Assembly (NCBI GenBank): GCA_903945495.1
Contig: CAJAVU010000020.1
Location: 1-46,896, forward strand
DNA length: 46,896 nt
Reading direction: 5' to 3'
DNA from: an uncultured Flavobacteriales bacterium
GTDB taxonomy: Bacteria > Bacteroidota > Bacteroidia > Flavobacteriales_D > Crocinitomicaceae
A program made the position numbers and the translations under genes. Below are positions 36,503 through 44,991 of this stretch, piece by piece. Below the pieces are notes generated by a model, which worked only from the letters and a program-made list of their open reading frames with translations, ran no database searches and was not told the origin of the DNA. How positions within the stretch are numbered: position 1 is the stretch's first letter; every line of letters begins with the position of its first letter.

Positions 36503-37576
36503 ATGAAATATCTTTTCTTCTTATTTATTGGTGTTGTAATTTTTCTCTCTTGTAAAAAGGATAAAACAGGTTATTCACCCGAGCCGTATGTTTTGGAAAT
36601 ACCATCGCATTTTCCTGACATGATTATTCCGGAAGATAATCCAATGACCGTTGAAGGTGTTTTTTTAGGGAGAAAGTTGTTTTATGAAAAGCAGCTGAGT
36701 GGTAACAATACTATGTCATGCGGGGCTTGTCATTCGCCTTCAAGTTCTTTTTCAGATCCGAATCAATTTTCAACTGGTATTGACGGGGTTCAAGGAACTC
36801 GGAATTCAATGGCCTTGATCAATCTTGGCTGGCAAAATTTCTTTTTTTGGGATGGGCGATCGCAAACATTAGAACAGCAAATTCTTGAACCTGTTCCAAA
36901 TCCAATTGAAATGCATCAATCTTGGACAGATGCTGTTGCCAAATTGAATGCTAGTCAAGACTATAAAAATTTGTTTTACAAGGCCTTTGGAACTACAAAA
37001 ATTGATTCAACGTTGGTGTCAAAAGCAATTGCTCAATTTTTACGAACAATGATTTCGGGTTCTTCAAAATATGATGTTATGTATAAATACATTAATGGAA
37101 TCAGTTTATCAGCACAAGATCAAGTAACATTGGCAACTGTTTCAAATGATGAATGGGCAGGTTATGATTTATTTAAAAGTTTAAATGGTGCAGATTGTTT
37201 TCATTGCCACAACGGAGCATTAATGCAAGTCAGTAAATTTAGTAACAACGGACTAGATTTAACGTTTACTGATATAGGAAGAGGTGCAATAACAGGATTA
37301 GCATCGGATAATGGGAGATTTAAAGTTCCAACTTTGCGTAACATTGCACTTTCAGGGCCGTATATGCATGACGGAAGGTTTTCAACCTTAGATCAAGTTA
37401 TAGAACATTATTCGACAGGAATTAACCAAAGTTCGACAATTGATCCATTGATTGAATATGCATTTCAAGGCGGAGTGCAATTGGATAGCCAAGAGAAAAA
37501 TCAACTAAAGCAGTTTTTGCTTACGTTGACTGATTATAAATTTATTAATAATCCGGATTTTCGAGATCCGAATTAA
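36503..37576 (+). CDS. MbnH-like diheme cytochrome c peroxidase family lipoprotein
   Basis: 357 residues. The N-terminus MKYLFFLFIGVVIFLSCKKD is a lipoprotein signal with Cys17. Two c-type heme motifs are present: CGACH (Cys73, Cys76, His77) and CFHCH (Cys232, Cys235, His236). Other bacterial cytochrome c peroxidase/MauG features include GRKLFYEKQLSGNNTMSCG, RNSMALINLGWQNFFFWDGR and the late KVPTLRNIALSGPYMHDGRF. Family members use a high-valent diheme state either to reduce peroxide or to oxidise tryptophans in a partner protein (MauG, MbnH). Zero-base spacing to the mbnP-like gene strongly favours the MbnH role. Anchored at the periplasmic membrane face. Confidence 0.9.
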   Translation: MKYLFFLFIGVVIFLSCKKDKTGYSPEPYVLEIPSHFPDMIIPEDNPMTVEGVFLGRKLFYEKQLSGNNTMSCGACHSPSSSFSDPNQFSTGIDGVQGTRNSMALINLGWQNFFFWDGRSQTLEQQILEPVPNPIEMHQSWTDAVAKLNASQDYKNLFYKAFGTTKIDSTLVSKAIAQFLRTMISGSSKYDVMYKYINGISLSAQDQVTLATVSNDEWAGYDLFKSLNGADCFHCHNGALMQVSKFSNNGLDLTFTDIGRGAITGLASDNGRFKVPTLRNIALSGPYMHDGRFSTLDQVIEHYSTGINQSSTIDPLIEYAFQGGVQLDSQEKNQLKQFLLTLTDYKFINNPDFRDPN

Positions 37577-37596
37577 GTACATGCATCGAATTTTCG

Positions 37597-37604
37597 TTTC
37601 TTTG
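37597..37604 (+). promoter_or_regulatory. Near-consensus -7 element before the 37622 gene
   Basis: TTTCTTTG followed by CACC differs from TAnnTTTG at one position and lies 17 nt before the ATG at 37622. No -33 TTG is visible at the right spacing. Weak candidate. Confidence 0.3.
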
Positions 37605-37621
37605 CACCAACTTTACGAAAA

Positions 37622-39043
37622 ATGATTGACGAAAGAAGATTAACAACAGAGGAAAAAGCACTTAAAATTAACTTGACATCTGATATTTATGGATGTTTCG
37701 CTGAGATTGGTGCTGGGCAAGAGGTGGCAGCTAACTTTTTCAAGGCAGGAGGTAGCTCGGGGACAATCGCTTACACACAATCAGCTTATGACATGAAAGT
37801 GTCTGATTCTATGTACGGTGAAGCATCACGTTATGTTTGCGAAGAGCGTCTGCTAACGATGCTTGGAACGGAATACGAAACATTAAAATACCGTTTACCA
37901 AATAAATACAAAGAAGCGAGATTCTTTGCTTTTTGTAATACAGTTGAATCGTTAAATTACCACAAAACAAATCAAGGTCAAGGTTGGGTTGGAATCCGTT
38001 TTCAATTGGATTTGGAAGCAGAACCAAATGACGTGATTTTGCATATCAAAATGCACGATAATAGTCACAAAGCACAGCAAGAGGCCTTAGGTATTTTAGG
38101 TGTAAATTTAGTGCATGCCTGTTATTTTCACCATGACGATTTAAATGAATTTTTGACAAGTTTAGTTCATCGCCTTCCACGTGATCGAATGGAAATAGAT
38201 ATGATGCGCGTATCAGGGCCAGATATGGACAATACTGATAACCGAATTATAGCATTGAATTTGGTAAAAAGAGGAATCACAGACGCAACCATGTTTGATT
38301 TGTCAGGACACGTTTTACAACCTGCAACGGCTTTATATAAAAAGAACATTTTGTTGATGCGAGGCCGTTTTAGACCAGTGACAAAAGTGCACATCGACAT
38401 GATTGAAGCGGGTAAAAAACAATTCTTGAAAGAACCTGGAGTTGATGATGATCATTTAAGTGTCATTTTCGAATTGACCTTAAAAGATTTAACAGCAGAC
38501 GGTAAAATCTCTGATAAAGATTTTGTTGATCGCGCTGAACTGCTTGGATCTCTGGGGTATACAGTAATGATTTCAAACTATTTGAAACATTATAAAATGG
38601 TTGACTATTTAGCGACCATTGCACGCGGAAAACGAATGGGATTAATTCTAGGAGTTTACAATCTTCACACAATTTTTGACGAACGATATTACGATAATTT
38701 GCCAGGAGGCTTACTTGAGGCATTCGGTAGAGGATTTGGTCACGATGTAAAAATGTTTGTTTATCCAGCAATCAATGTAGAGGATGGAGAGATTTACGGT
38801 TTGCACAATGTGAAAATTCAGCAACACCTTCATGGCTTATTGACGTATTTAAAAGACAATAATAAAATGGAAGCGATTGAAAATTATGATCAACGCTTGC
38901 TGCATATTATGTCCGATGACGTTCTTTCAAAAATCAAAGCTGGGGCTTCAAGTTGGGAAGATGACGTACCGTATGAGGTTGTTAAAGCAATTAAGTATTT
39001 CGAACTTTTTGGATACCACGAAGTAAAAGCAACAGCACTTTAA
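37622..39043 (+). CDS. Conserved protein with degenerate nucleotidyltransferase-like motif
   Basis: 473 residues, no signal peptide or membrane segment, probably cytosolic. I recognise it as a widely conserved-looking protein but not with a proven function. The N-terminal half reads TSDIYGCFAEIGAGQEVAAN, later FFAFCNTVESLNYHKTNQGQ and ALGILGVNLVHACYFHHDDL. At 247-257 is RGRFRPVTKVH, which resembles the GRFQPxHxGH start motif of NadM/NadR-type adenylyltransferases but with TKVH where HxGH is expected. The C-terminal half has DRAELLGSLGYTVMISNYLK and LPGGLLEAFGRGFGHDVKMF. A nicotinate-nucleotide adenylyltransferase label would be a guess from this motif. It is followed after 3 nt by a WYL regulator. 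Confidence 0.75.
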   Translation: MIDERRLTTEEKALKINLTSDIYGCFAEIGAGQEVAANFFKAGGSSGTIAYTQSAYDMKVSDSMYGEASRYVCEERLLTMLGTEYETLKYRLPNKYKEARFFAFCNTVESLNYHKTNQGQGWVGIRFQLDLEAEPNDVILHIKMHDNSHKAQQEALGILGVNLVHACYFHHDDLNEFLTSLVHRLPRDRMEIDMMRVSGPDMDNTDNRIIALNLVKRGITDATMFDLSGHVLQPATALYKKNILLMRGRFRPVTKVHIDMIEAGKKQFLKEPGVDDDHLSVIFELTLKDLTADGKISDKDFVDRAELLGSLGYTVMISNYLKHYKMVDYLATIARGKRMGLILGVYNLHTIFDERYYDNLPGGLLEAFGRGFGHDVKMFVYPAINVEDGEIYGLHNVKIQQHLHGLLTYLKDNNKMEAIENYDQRLLHIMSDDVLSKIKAGASSWEDDVPYEVVKAIKYFELFGYHEVKATAL

Positions 39044-39046
39044 GTT

Positions 39047-40063
39047 ATGCCGCACATTAAAAACGCACTGATTCGTTATCGCATTATTGATCGTTGTATT
39101 CGCAATAAATACAAACAATATCCTTCTAAACAAGAATTGCGTGAAGCATGTGAGGAGACATTGTATGGTTCAAATGACGGTGCGAACATTTGTGATTCAA
39201 CAATCGAAAAGGACATGTTTGCCATGCGAATGGAACATGATGCGCCAATAAAGTATAGTAAACGCCATGGAGGTTACTATTATGAAGATCCTGATTTTAC
39301 AATTAATGATATTCCATTAACAGAGGAAGATTTGAGTGCGATAAAATTCGCAGCAAATACCTTGATGCAATTTCGTGATGCAGATATGTTCAAGCAATTC
39401 GGAAATGCAATTGATAAAATTGTGGATCGTGTATCCATTTCAGCAAATCCATCCGATAAAGAATTAAATAATTTTGTACAATTTGAATCAGCTGTGTCGA
39501 GCGGCGGGAATGAATTTTTGCCATTGCTCTTGGATGCAATTAGAAACAACCGCATCGTAACTTTTGAATATTCAAGTTTCGTAACAGGAAACTCAAAAGG
39601 TCGAATTGTTAGTCCACTCTTATTAAAAGAATATAGAAATCGCTGGTATTTAATATCGTTTGATGAGTCCAAAAAAGACATTATTACGTTTGCATTGGAC
39701 AGAATGAGTGAGTTAATATTGACAGAGGAAGAAGCGAATAAACCAAGTGATTTTCATCCGGATAATTATTTCAAATATGCGATTGGAATTACTTCTGATA
39801 ACAAAAGTATTCCGTACACTATCGTATTGAAGACCGACAATGTAGCTGCTAAATACATTGAATCTCAACCATTTCACAGTTCTCAAAAAATAATAAAAAC
39901 AGGAAAAAATCGTACAACTTTCGAATTGAATGTTTATCTTTCAGAAGAATTGATTCGAACAATTTTATCCTACGGCGGTGAAATTGAAGTTGTTGCTCCT
40001 ACAATATTAAGAGAACAAATAGCAAAACGAATCAGTTCTATGGTTGCTAACTATAAAAACTGA
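39047..40063 (+). CDS. WYL domain-containing transcriptional regulator
   Basis: 338 residues. The N-terminal region (MPHIKNALIRYRIIDRCIRN, with ICDSTIEKDMFAMRMEHDAP and YSKRHGGYYYEDPDF) is the winged-helix DNA-binding part typical of this class. The central WYL domain has the hallmark RNRWYLISFDE near residue 200, and a C-terminal WCX-like extension follows (IPYTIVLKTDNVAAKYIESQ). WYL domains are thought to sense ligands, often nucleic acids or nucleotides, and regulate stress or defence genes. Located 3 nt after the 473-residue protein and 11 nt before a histidine kinase. No defence genes are seen nearby. Confidence 0.92.
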   Translation: MPHIKNALIRYRIIDRCIRNKYKQYPSKQELREACEETLYGSNDGANICDSTIEKDMFAMRMEHDAPIKYSKRHGGYYYEDPDFTINDIPLTEEDLSAIKFAANTLMQFRDADMFKQFGNAIDKIVDRVSISANPSDKELNNFVQFESAVSSGGNEFLPLLLDAIRNNRIVTFEYSSFVTGNSKGRIVSPLLLKEYRNRWYLISFDESKKDIITFALDRMSELILTEEEANKPSDFHPDNYFKYAIGITSDNKSIPYTIVLKTDNVAAKYIESQPFHSSQKIIKTGKNRTTFELNVYLSEELIRTILSYGGEIEVVAPTILREQIAKRISSMVANYKN

Positions 40064-40074
40064 TTATCTGAAAA

Positions 40075-41844
40075 TTGAAACTGCACGTATTCATAACATG
40101 CATCTTATTCGCTTTTACACTTTCTGCCCAGGAATTAAGTAAATCGTATTTTGATATCAATGATTTAATTATCGTTGACAGTAAAAAAGCGAAAGAAATA
40201 ATTGATTCACTCGAATTTGTTTATCTAAAAAATAGCGATGAACGAAAATTAGCTGAATTGAAGTTAAATGCAATTGAATATTATCGATCTATTGGAGACT
40301 TTTCGCATATGAAACATATTTTATATGACGAACTTCAAAAAGTTGATGAATCTACACCTTTGCGAATAAAACTTGGCTTAGATTTTTTCCTAGCAGCGAA
40401 TAGTGGATTTGAACAGAAAGACAAGCAATTTCTTAAAATAAATTCAAGAGTGTTGGCAGCCGCCAAATTACACCATTTTCCATTTCTGGAATCGCAGTCT
40501 CTGATATTGTTTGGAAATTATTTTGTGCGCGACGGACATTATGAAAAAGGTCAGTGGTATTATGCGCAAGGTTTAAAACTTGTGAAAAAATTGAATTTAC
40601 CCTATTGCAGTGAAGTAGCTGAAATGAAAAGAGGTATTGGCTATTTTTATGAAGGAAAAACCCAAGATGCGTTTCGCTTTTTTCATAAAGGCTTACAGTA
40701 CAGTAAACAAAAAAATCTGAACAAAAGTTATTGTCAGTATTTGACATATATAGCTGAAGCGCATTTATTTAATGACGATTTAGATAGTGCTTATTACTAT
40801 TATAATGAATTTTTACAATGGAAGGACAAGGCAGATATTCGCGATGTTTATGGAACTTACACCGGGTTGGAATATTATTTCAGTAGAATAGGCAATATTG
40901 ATTCAGCCTACCATTACTCAAAATTAGTAATTGCTGTAGATGATTCAATTGAGCAAACAATGGACAAAGAACTTGGAGATGAATTTGAGTTCATGTACAA
41001 TGAAGCAAGAAATAAGGAACTCATAAAGGCGAAAGACAAGGAAGTAGCAGATCAAAAAGAGAAAAACAAAAATCAATGGATTTTATTTTCAATTATTGGT
41101 AGTGTTTTATTGACTTTTTCAGGAATGCTGGGCTTTTCTAATCGTCAAAAAAATAAGTTGAATATTCAATTATCCGAACAAAAAGAGGCCATTGCTCAAA
41201 AAAATTCGATCATTGATTCTGCTCTAAAGGAGAAAGAAGTGCTTTTGAAAGAAATTCACCATCGTGTAAAAAACAACTTACAAGTAATTTCGAGTTTATT
41301 GAATTTGCAATCCAAAGGAATAACAGATGAACATGCTCGGCAAGTGTTGGAAGATGGAAAGGAACGTATTCAAGCGATTGCGTTAATCCACCATCGTTTG
41401 TATCAAAATGAAGTATTGGCTTATATTACAATGCAAGATTATCTTCCTGATTTAATTAGTCAGTTGAAAAGAACTTATGTTTCGGCGGACAAACAAATCC
41501 AAACGAAAATCGAAACGAATGCAGTTCGTATTTCAATGGATAATGCTGTTCCATTGGGGTTAATTGTTTGTGAAATGATTACTAATGCCTACAAACATGC
41601 TTTTCAAGGAAAAACAATTGGTGAAATTTGGGTTGAACTAAAACCTTCATCAGAACAAAGTTTTTACGAATTAACCATTGAGGACAATGGCGTTGGTATC
41701 AAAGAAGGAATCAACTTCCCGCAAGAAGGTTCATTAGGTGCTGAAATTATTACTGCCTTGTCAGAACAATTGAATGGTGAACTTTTCATGACAAGTTCCG
41801 AAGAAGGAACAAAATTCAAGCTGATTTTTCAAGACGCACACTAA
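40075..41844 (+). CDS. Sensor histidine kinase, HisKA_2 type with TPR-like sensor region
   Basis: 589 residues. The start is a TTG at 40075: it is immediately followed by a good signal sequence ([18 protein letters not shown]), whereas the next in-frame ATG is about 78 codons later and would remove it. Residues about 25-310 are helical with TPR-like repeats ([54 protein letters not shown]). One membrane segment (about 334-355) and a coiled coil follow. The kinase core has [20 protein letters not shown] with the phospho-acceptor His395 (or the adjacent His396), an N-box with Asn504 ([11 protein letters not shown]) and DNGVG at 537-541. No response regulator gene is adjacent, so the partner is unknown. 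Confidence 0.92.
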   Translation: MKLHVFITCILFAFTLSAQELSKSYFDINDLIIVDSKKAKEIIDSLEFVYLKNSDERKLAELKLNAIEYYRSIGDFSHMKHILYDELQKVDESTPLRIKLGLDFFLAANSGFEQKDKQFLKINSRVLAAAKLHHFPFLESQSLILFGNYFVRDGHYEKGQWYYAQGLKLVKKLNLPYCSEVAEMKRGIGYFYEGKTQDAFRFFHKGLQYSKQKNLNKSYCQYLTYIAEAHLFNDDLDSAYYYYNEFLQWKDKADIRDVYGTYTGLEYYFSRIGNIDSAYHYSKLVIAVDDSIEQTMDKELGDEFEFMYNEARNKELIKAKDKEVADQKEKNKNQWILFSIIGSVLLTFSGMLGFSNRQKNKLNIQLSEQKEAIAQKNSIIDSALKEKEVLLKEIHHRVKNNLQVISSLLNLQSKGITDEHARQVLEDGKERIQAIALIHHRLYQNEVLAYITMQDYLPDLISQLKRTYVSADKQIQTKIETNAVRISMDNAVPLGLIVCEMITNAYKHAFQGKTIGEIWVELKPSSEQSFYELTIEDNGVGIKEGINFPQEGSLGAEIITALSEQLNGELFMTSSEEGTKFKLIFQDAH

Positions 41845-41886
41845 GTAGTTTAATTTTCTCTGTGTATCTTCGTCAAAACTTTTTTT

Positions 41887-42660
41887 ATGGAACTTCTTGT
41901 ATCGCTGAATAATGGCGTTTGTGAATTGAAATTAAACAGACCAGCCGTATTTAATTCGTTTAATCAAGCAATGGCTTTTGCACTTCAAAAAGCACTTGAT
42001 GAAGCTGAATTGAATGATGAGGTAAGAGCAATCGTAATTACTGGAGAAGGGAAAGCATTTTGCGCCGGTCAAGATTTAGCGGAAGCAATGGATCCAGAAG
42101 GACCAGAATTGCAATCAATTGTAAAAGATCATTACAATCCAATCATTGAACGAATTCGTGCAATTGAAAAACCAATTATCGCAGCAGTGAATGGTGTAGC
42201 AGCTGGAGCTGGAGCAAATATTGCATTGGCGTGTGATATTACAATTGCGAAGAAAAGCGCAAGTTTTATTCAAGCATTTTCTAAAATTGGTTTGATTCCG
42301 GATTCAGGAGGCACGTTCTTCTTGCCTAGAATTATCGGATCTCAAAAAGCATTGGCATTGATGATGACAGGTGATAAAATTTCTGCCGAACAAGCTGATT
42401 CTATGAACATGATTTACAAAGCAGTGGATGATGAAGTCTTTGAAAGTGAGGTAAAAAACTTTGCTGAAATAATTGCGGCATTGCCAACTCGTGGTTTAGG
42501 CTTAACGAAAAAAGCAGTAAACGCAACTTTTGCAAACAATCTTACTCAGCAATTAGCGTTGGAAGAAGAGTTGCAAACAGAAGCCGGTCAAACCTATGAT
42601 TTCCGTGAAGGAGTAAATGCCTTTTTAGAAAAAAGAAAACCAGTTTTTAAAGGGAAATAA
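41887..42660 (+). CDS. Enoyl-CoA hydratase/isomerase, PaaG-like
   Basis: 257 residues. Crotonase fold: LKLNRPAVFNSFNQAMAFAL, the first oxyanion-hole segment GKAFCAGQDLAEAM, the second VAAGAGANIALACDITIAKK, then SASFIQAFSKIGLIPDSGGT. The run from AAGAGANIALACD to IPDSGGTFFLPR resembles PaaG, the 1,2-epoxyphenylacetyl-CoA isomerase/2,3-didehydroadipyl-CoA hydratase of phenylacetate degradation. A general enoyl-CoA hydratase remains possible, because the ring-epoxidase genes are not visible in this window. Followed by a PaaH-like dehydrogenase, its expected next step. Confidence 0.88.
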   Translation: MELLVSLNNGVCELKLNRPAVFNSFNQAMAFALQKALDEAELNDEVRAIVITGEGKAFCAGQDLAEAMDPEGPELQSIVKDHYNPIIERIRAIEKPIIAAVNGVAAGAGANIALACDITIAKKSASFIQAFSKIGLIPDSGGTFFLPRIIGSQKALALMMTGDKISAEQADSMNMIYKAVDDEVFESEVKNFAEIIAALPTRGLGLTKKAVNATFANNLTQQLALEEELQTEAGQTYDFREGVNAFLEKRKPVFKGK

Positions 42661-42669
42661 ATTTTATAT

Positions 42670-42704
42670 CACGAATCACGAATCACGAATCACGAATCAC
42701 GAAT
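42670..42704 (+). repeat. Five tandem copies of CACGAAT
   Basis: Five perfect, head-to-tail 7-bp units fill most of the 60-nt gap between the paaG-like and paaH-like genes. Copies abut without spacers, so this is a simple tandem repeat of the kind that changes copy number by slippage, and not a CRISPR array. Confidence 0.95.
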
Positions 42705-42720
42705 TTTCAAATCATAACGA

Positions 42721-43878
42721 ATGGTAGTAGGAGTTTTAGGTGCAGGGACAATGGGTGCAGGAATTGCTCAAGTGGCGGCACAAAATGGAAGTGAAGTTGT
42801 ATTGGTTGACCTTAACCAAGAAATGTTGACCAAAGCAGAGAATAATCTCGATAAAGTGTTGGCGCGTTTGGTAGAGAAAGGTTCAATTTCAGAAGATGAA
42901 AAAATCAATATTCAGGGACGAATTACGTATTCAACTGATGTACATGATTTCAAGTCAAGCAAAATTGTCATTGAAGCAATTGTAGAAAAGTTGGAGGTAA
43001 AACACAACGTTTTTGCTAATTTGGAAACGATTGTTTCGCAAGAATGTATTTTGGCGAGTAACACATCTTCGTTATCAATTGCAAGCATTGGTTCGGTGTT
43101 AAAAAATTCTTCACGGGTAATTGGAATTCATTTCTTTAATCCAGCGCCATTAATGCCATTGGTTGAAATCATTCCAGCGGTACAAACATCCCAAGAAACA
43201 CTTGATTTTTCAAAGGAATTGATAAGCTCTTGGAAGAAAGTAGGCGTTATTTGTAAAGATACACCTGGATTTATTGTAAACCGCGTTGCGCGACCTTATT
43301 ACGGTGAAGCCTTAAAAATATACGAAGAAGGTCTTGCAGATTTCGCAACAATCGATTGGGCTATGACAACAATCGGAGGATTCCGCATGGGGCCGTTTAC
43401 CTTAATGGATTATATCGGAAATGATGTGAATTATGCCGTGACAGAATCTGTTTTTGCTTCGTTTTATTATGATCCACGTTTTAAACCATCGTTTACACAA
43501 AAACGTCACATGGAAGCTGGATTTTATGGACGAAAATCGGGAAGAGGCTATTATAATTACGCTGAAGGAACAGTGTTGCCTCAAGCAAATGAAGATAAGG
43601 TGTTAGGACAAAAAATTGTCAATCGTATTTTAGCAATGTTGATTAACGAAGCTATCGATGCAGTTTTCCTAAATGTTGCAACGAAAGAAGATGTTGATTT
43701 AGCCATGACAAATGGTGTGAATTATCCAAAAGGCTTATTGAAATGGGCAGATGAAATTGGATTGAACAATGTGTTGATGCAATTGGAAGAATTGTTCCAT
43801 GAATATGGTGAAGATCGTTACCGTCCAAACCCACTCTTGCGCAGAATGGTAAAAGAAGGAAAACACTTTTTTAATTGA
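42721..43878 (+). CDS. 3-hydroxyacyl-CoA dehydrogenase, PaaH-like
   Basis: 385 residues. Oxidises 3-hydroxyacyl-CoA to 3-oxoacyl-CoA with NAD. The N-terminal Rossmann motif is VGVLGAGTMGAGIAQVAAQN with the acidic ribose contact VVLVDLNQEM; the catalytic segment includes SNTSSLSIASIGSVLKN and IGIHFFNPAPLMPLVEIIPA, and PGFIVNRVARPYYGEAL bridges to the first C-terminal domain. A second shorter C-terminal domain (about 290-385, MLINEAIDAVFLNVATKEDV) resembles that of the PaaH/PaaC type. Acts after the paaG-like enzyme; electrons from such pathways could feed ETF. Confidence 0.92.
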   Translation: MVVGVLGAGTMGAGIAQVAAQNGSEVVLVDLNQEMLTKAENNLDKVLARLVEKGSISEDEKINIQGRITYSTDVHDFKSSKIVIEAIVEKLEVKHNVFANLETIVSQECILASNTSSLSIASIGSVLKNSSRVIGIHFFNPAPLMPLVEIIPAVQTSQETLDFSKELISSWKKVGVICKDTPGFIVNRVARPYYGEALKIYEEGLADFATIDWAMTTIGGFRMGPFTLMDYIGNDVNYAVTESVFASFYYDPRFKPSFTQKRHMEAGFYGRKSGRGYYNYAEGTVLPQANEDKVLGQKIVNRILAMLINEAIDAVFLNVATKEDVDLAMTNGVNYPKGLLKWADEIGLNNVLMQLEELFHEYGEDRYRPNPLLRRMVKEGKHFFN

Positions 43879-43911
43879 TACAAACTTTAGGATAATTCTG
43901 TATTTTATAAT

Positions 43912-44991
43912 TTAGAAGGAAGATACAATCTTTTTTGCTTGGGATGCATAATAACCATTACTATTTGCAATTTGAGTGAATAGCGTTTTAGCTTCAGCCT
44001 TTTGACCATTCGCTAAATAGCTTTTTGCAGTATACCATTCTGCTTCTTCATTAAAATTGATGAATTTTGTGTCATTGCATGTTGCAAAGGACGAAATAGC
44101 ACTTGAAAACTCCTTTAAATTATAGTAGCATAATCCAGCGTAAAAATTTGCATTTACATCATCAGGATAGGTGTCTAAAATGATTTGAAAACGCGCTAAT
44201 GCTTTTTTATTGTTCCCTTTTGAAAAGATTTCCATCGTTTTATCGATGTATTCGATATATGGAATGTCGACATTTTTCCATTCAGTTGTTTCTTCAATGG
44301 TTGTCGTTTCTCCAATATTCGCAGGAGTTCCTGTCAAAATCATTTGTTTTGTTTCGATTGCCGGTTTTGAGCGATAAGCTCTATAATCAAGCAACTTCAT
44401 GTCATGTAGATAAATTTCTTTTCCAAATGCACTTTCTTTAGCGATTGTTGTTGTTTTAGTATCTGTTGGTTCAATTTGAGAAATGGGTAATCGATCAATA
44501 TCTACTTGATTATTGGATTGACTGTTCGTTTCATTAGACTCATTCTTTTGCTCATTGAAGTCTTTGATGATTGTTTTGATCGCTATTTGCTCTTTTTTTG
44601 GCAATTCAACGAAGGCTTCGATTTCTGTTGGAATGATTAAATCAGTTTCTTCAACTTTTATGCTTGAATTGACTTGTTCTTTTTCGATTTTACTTTGTAA
44701 AGGTTTTTCTGAAGCTTGATACGTTAAAAAGACACCTATTATAATAACAGGAATAATAAGAGCGATGCTCCATAATAATGTAGCGTAATTTTTTGAAAAC
44801 TTCGTATCCAATTTTTTCATGGAATACCCAGCTGCTGAAAGTTCATTCCAACCTTCCAAAGCATCAGCATCAAAATCATTTTCCAATGCTTGCTTTTCTA
44901 TTTCGTGTTTCACTTGTTCATCACGTGTGGATGAATAGTGGTGAATTTGTTCACGAGAAAGATTCGAACTATTTTGTTTATTTGAATTCAT
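43912..44991 (-). CDS. Membrane TPR protein paired with a sigma factor, possible anti-sigma regulator
   Basis: 359 residues. The cytoplasmic N-terminus (1-68) contains HEIEKQALENDFDADALEGW at 29-48, a motif I associate with the cytoplasmic start of many Bacteroidota membrane proteins encoded next to sigma factors. One membrane segment lies at about 69-91 (YATLLWSIALIIPVIIIGVF). A Ser/Thr/Glu-rich periplasmic linker follows, and TPR-like helices fill about 255-359 (NKKALARFQIILDTYPDDVN, ANFYAGLCYYNLKEFSSAIS). The gene overlaps the end of the upstream sigma factor gene by 14 nt, implying coupled translation. An anti-sigma role is inference from topology and context; I see no classical zinc anti-sigma motif. 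Confidence 0.82.
   Translation of the reverse strand: MNSNKQNSSNLSREQIHHYSSTRDEQVKHEIEKQALENDFDADALEGWNELSAAGYSMKKLDTKFSKNYATLLWSIALIIPVIIIGVFLTYQASEKPLQSKIEKEQVNSSIKVEETDLIIPTEIEAFVELPKKEQIAIKTIIKDFNEQKNESNETNSQSNNQVDIDRLPISQIEPTDTKTTTIAKESAFGKEIYLHDMKLLDYRAYRSKPAIETKQMILTGTPANIGETTTIEETTEWKNVDIPYIEYIDKTMEIFSKGNNKKALARFQIILDTYPDDVNANFYAGLCYYNLKEFSSAISSFATCNDTKFINFNEEAEWYTAKSYLANGQKAEAKTLFTQIANSNGYYASQAKKIVSSF

Noticed and set aside
42670-42704. CRISPR array
   Set aside because: The 7-bp units abut directly with no spacers, so it is a simple tandem repeat.
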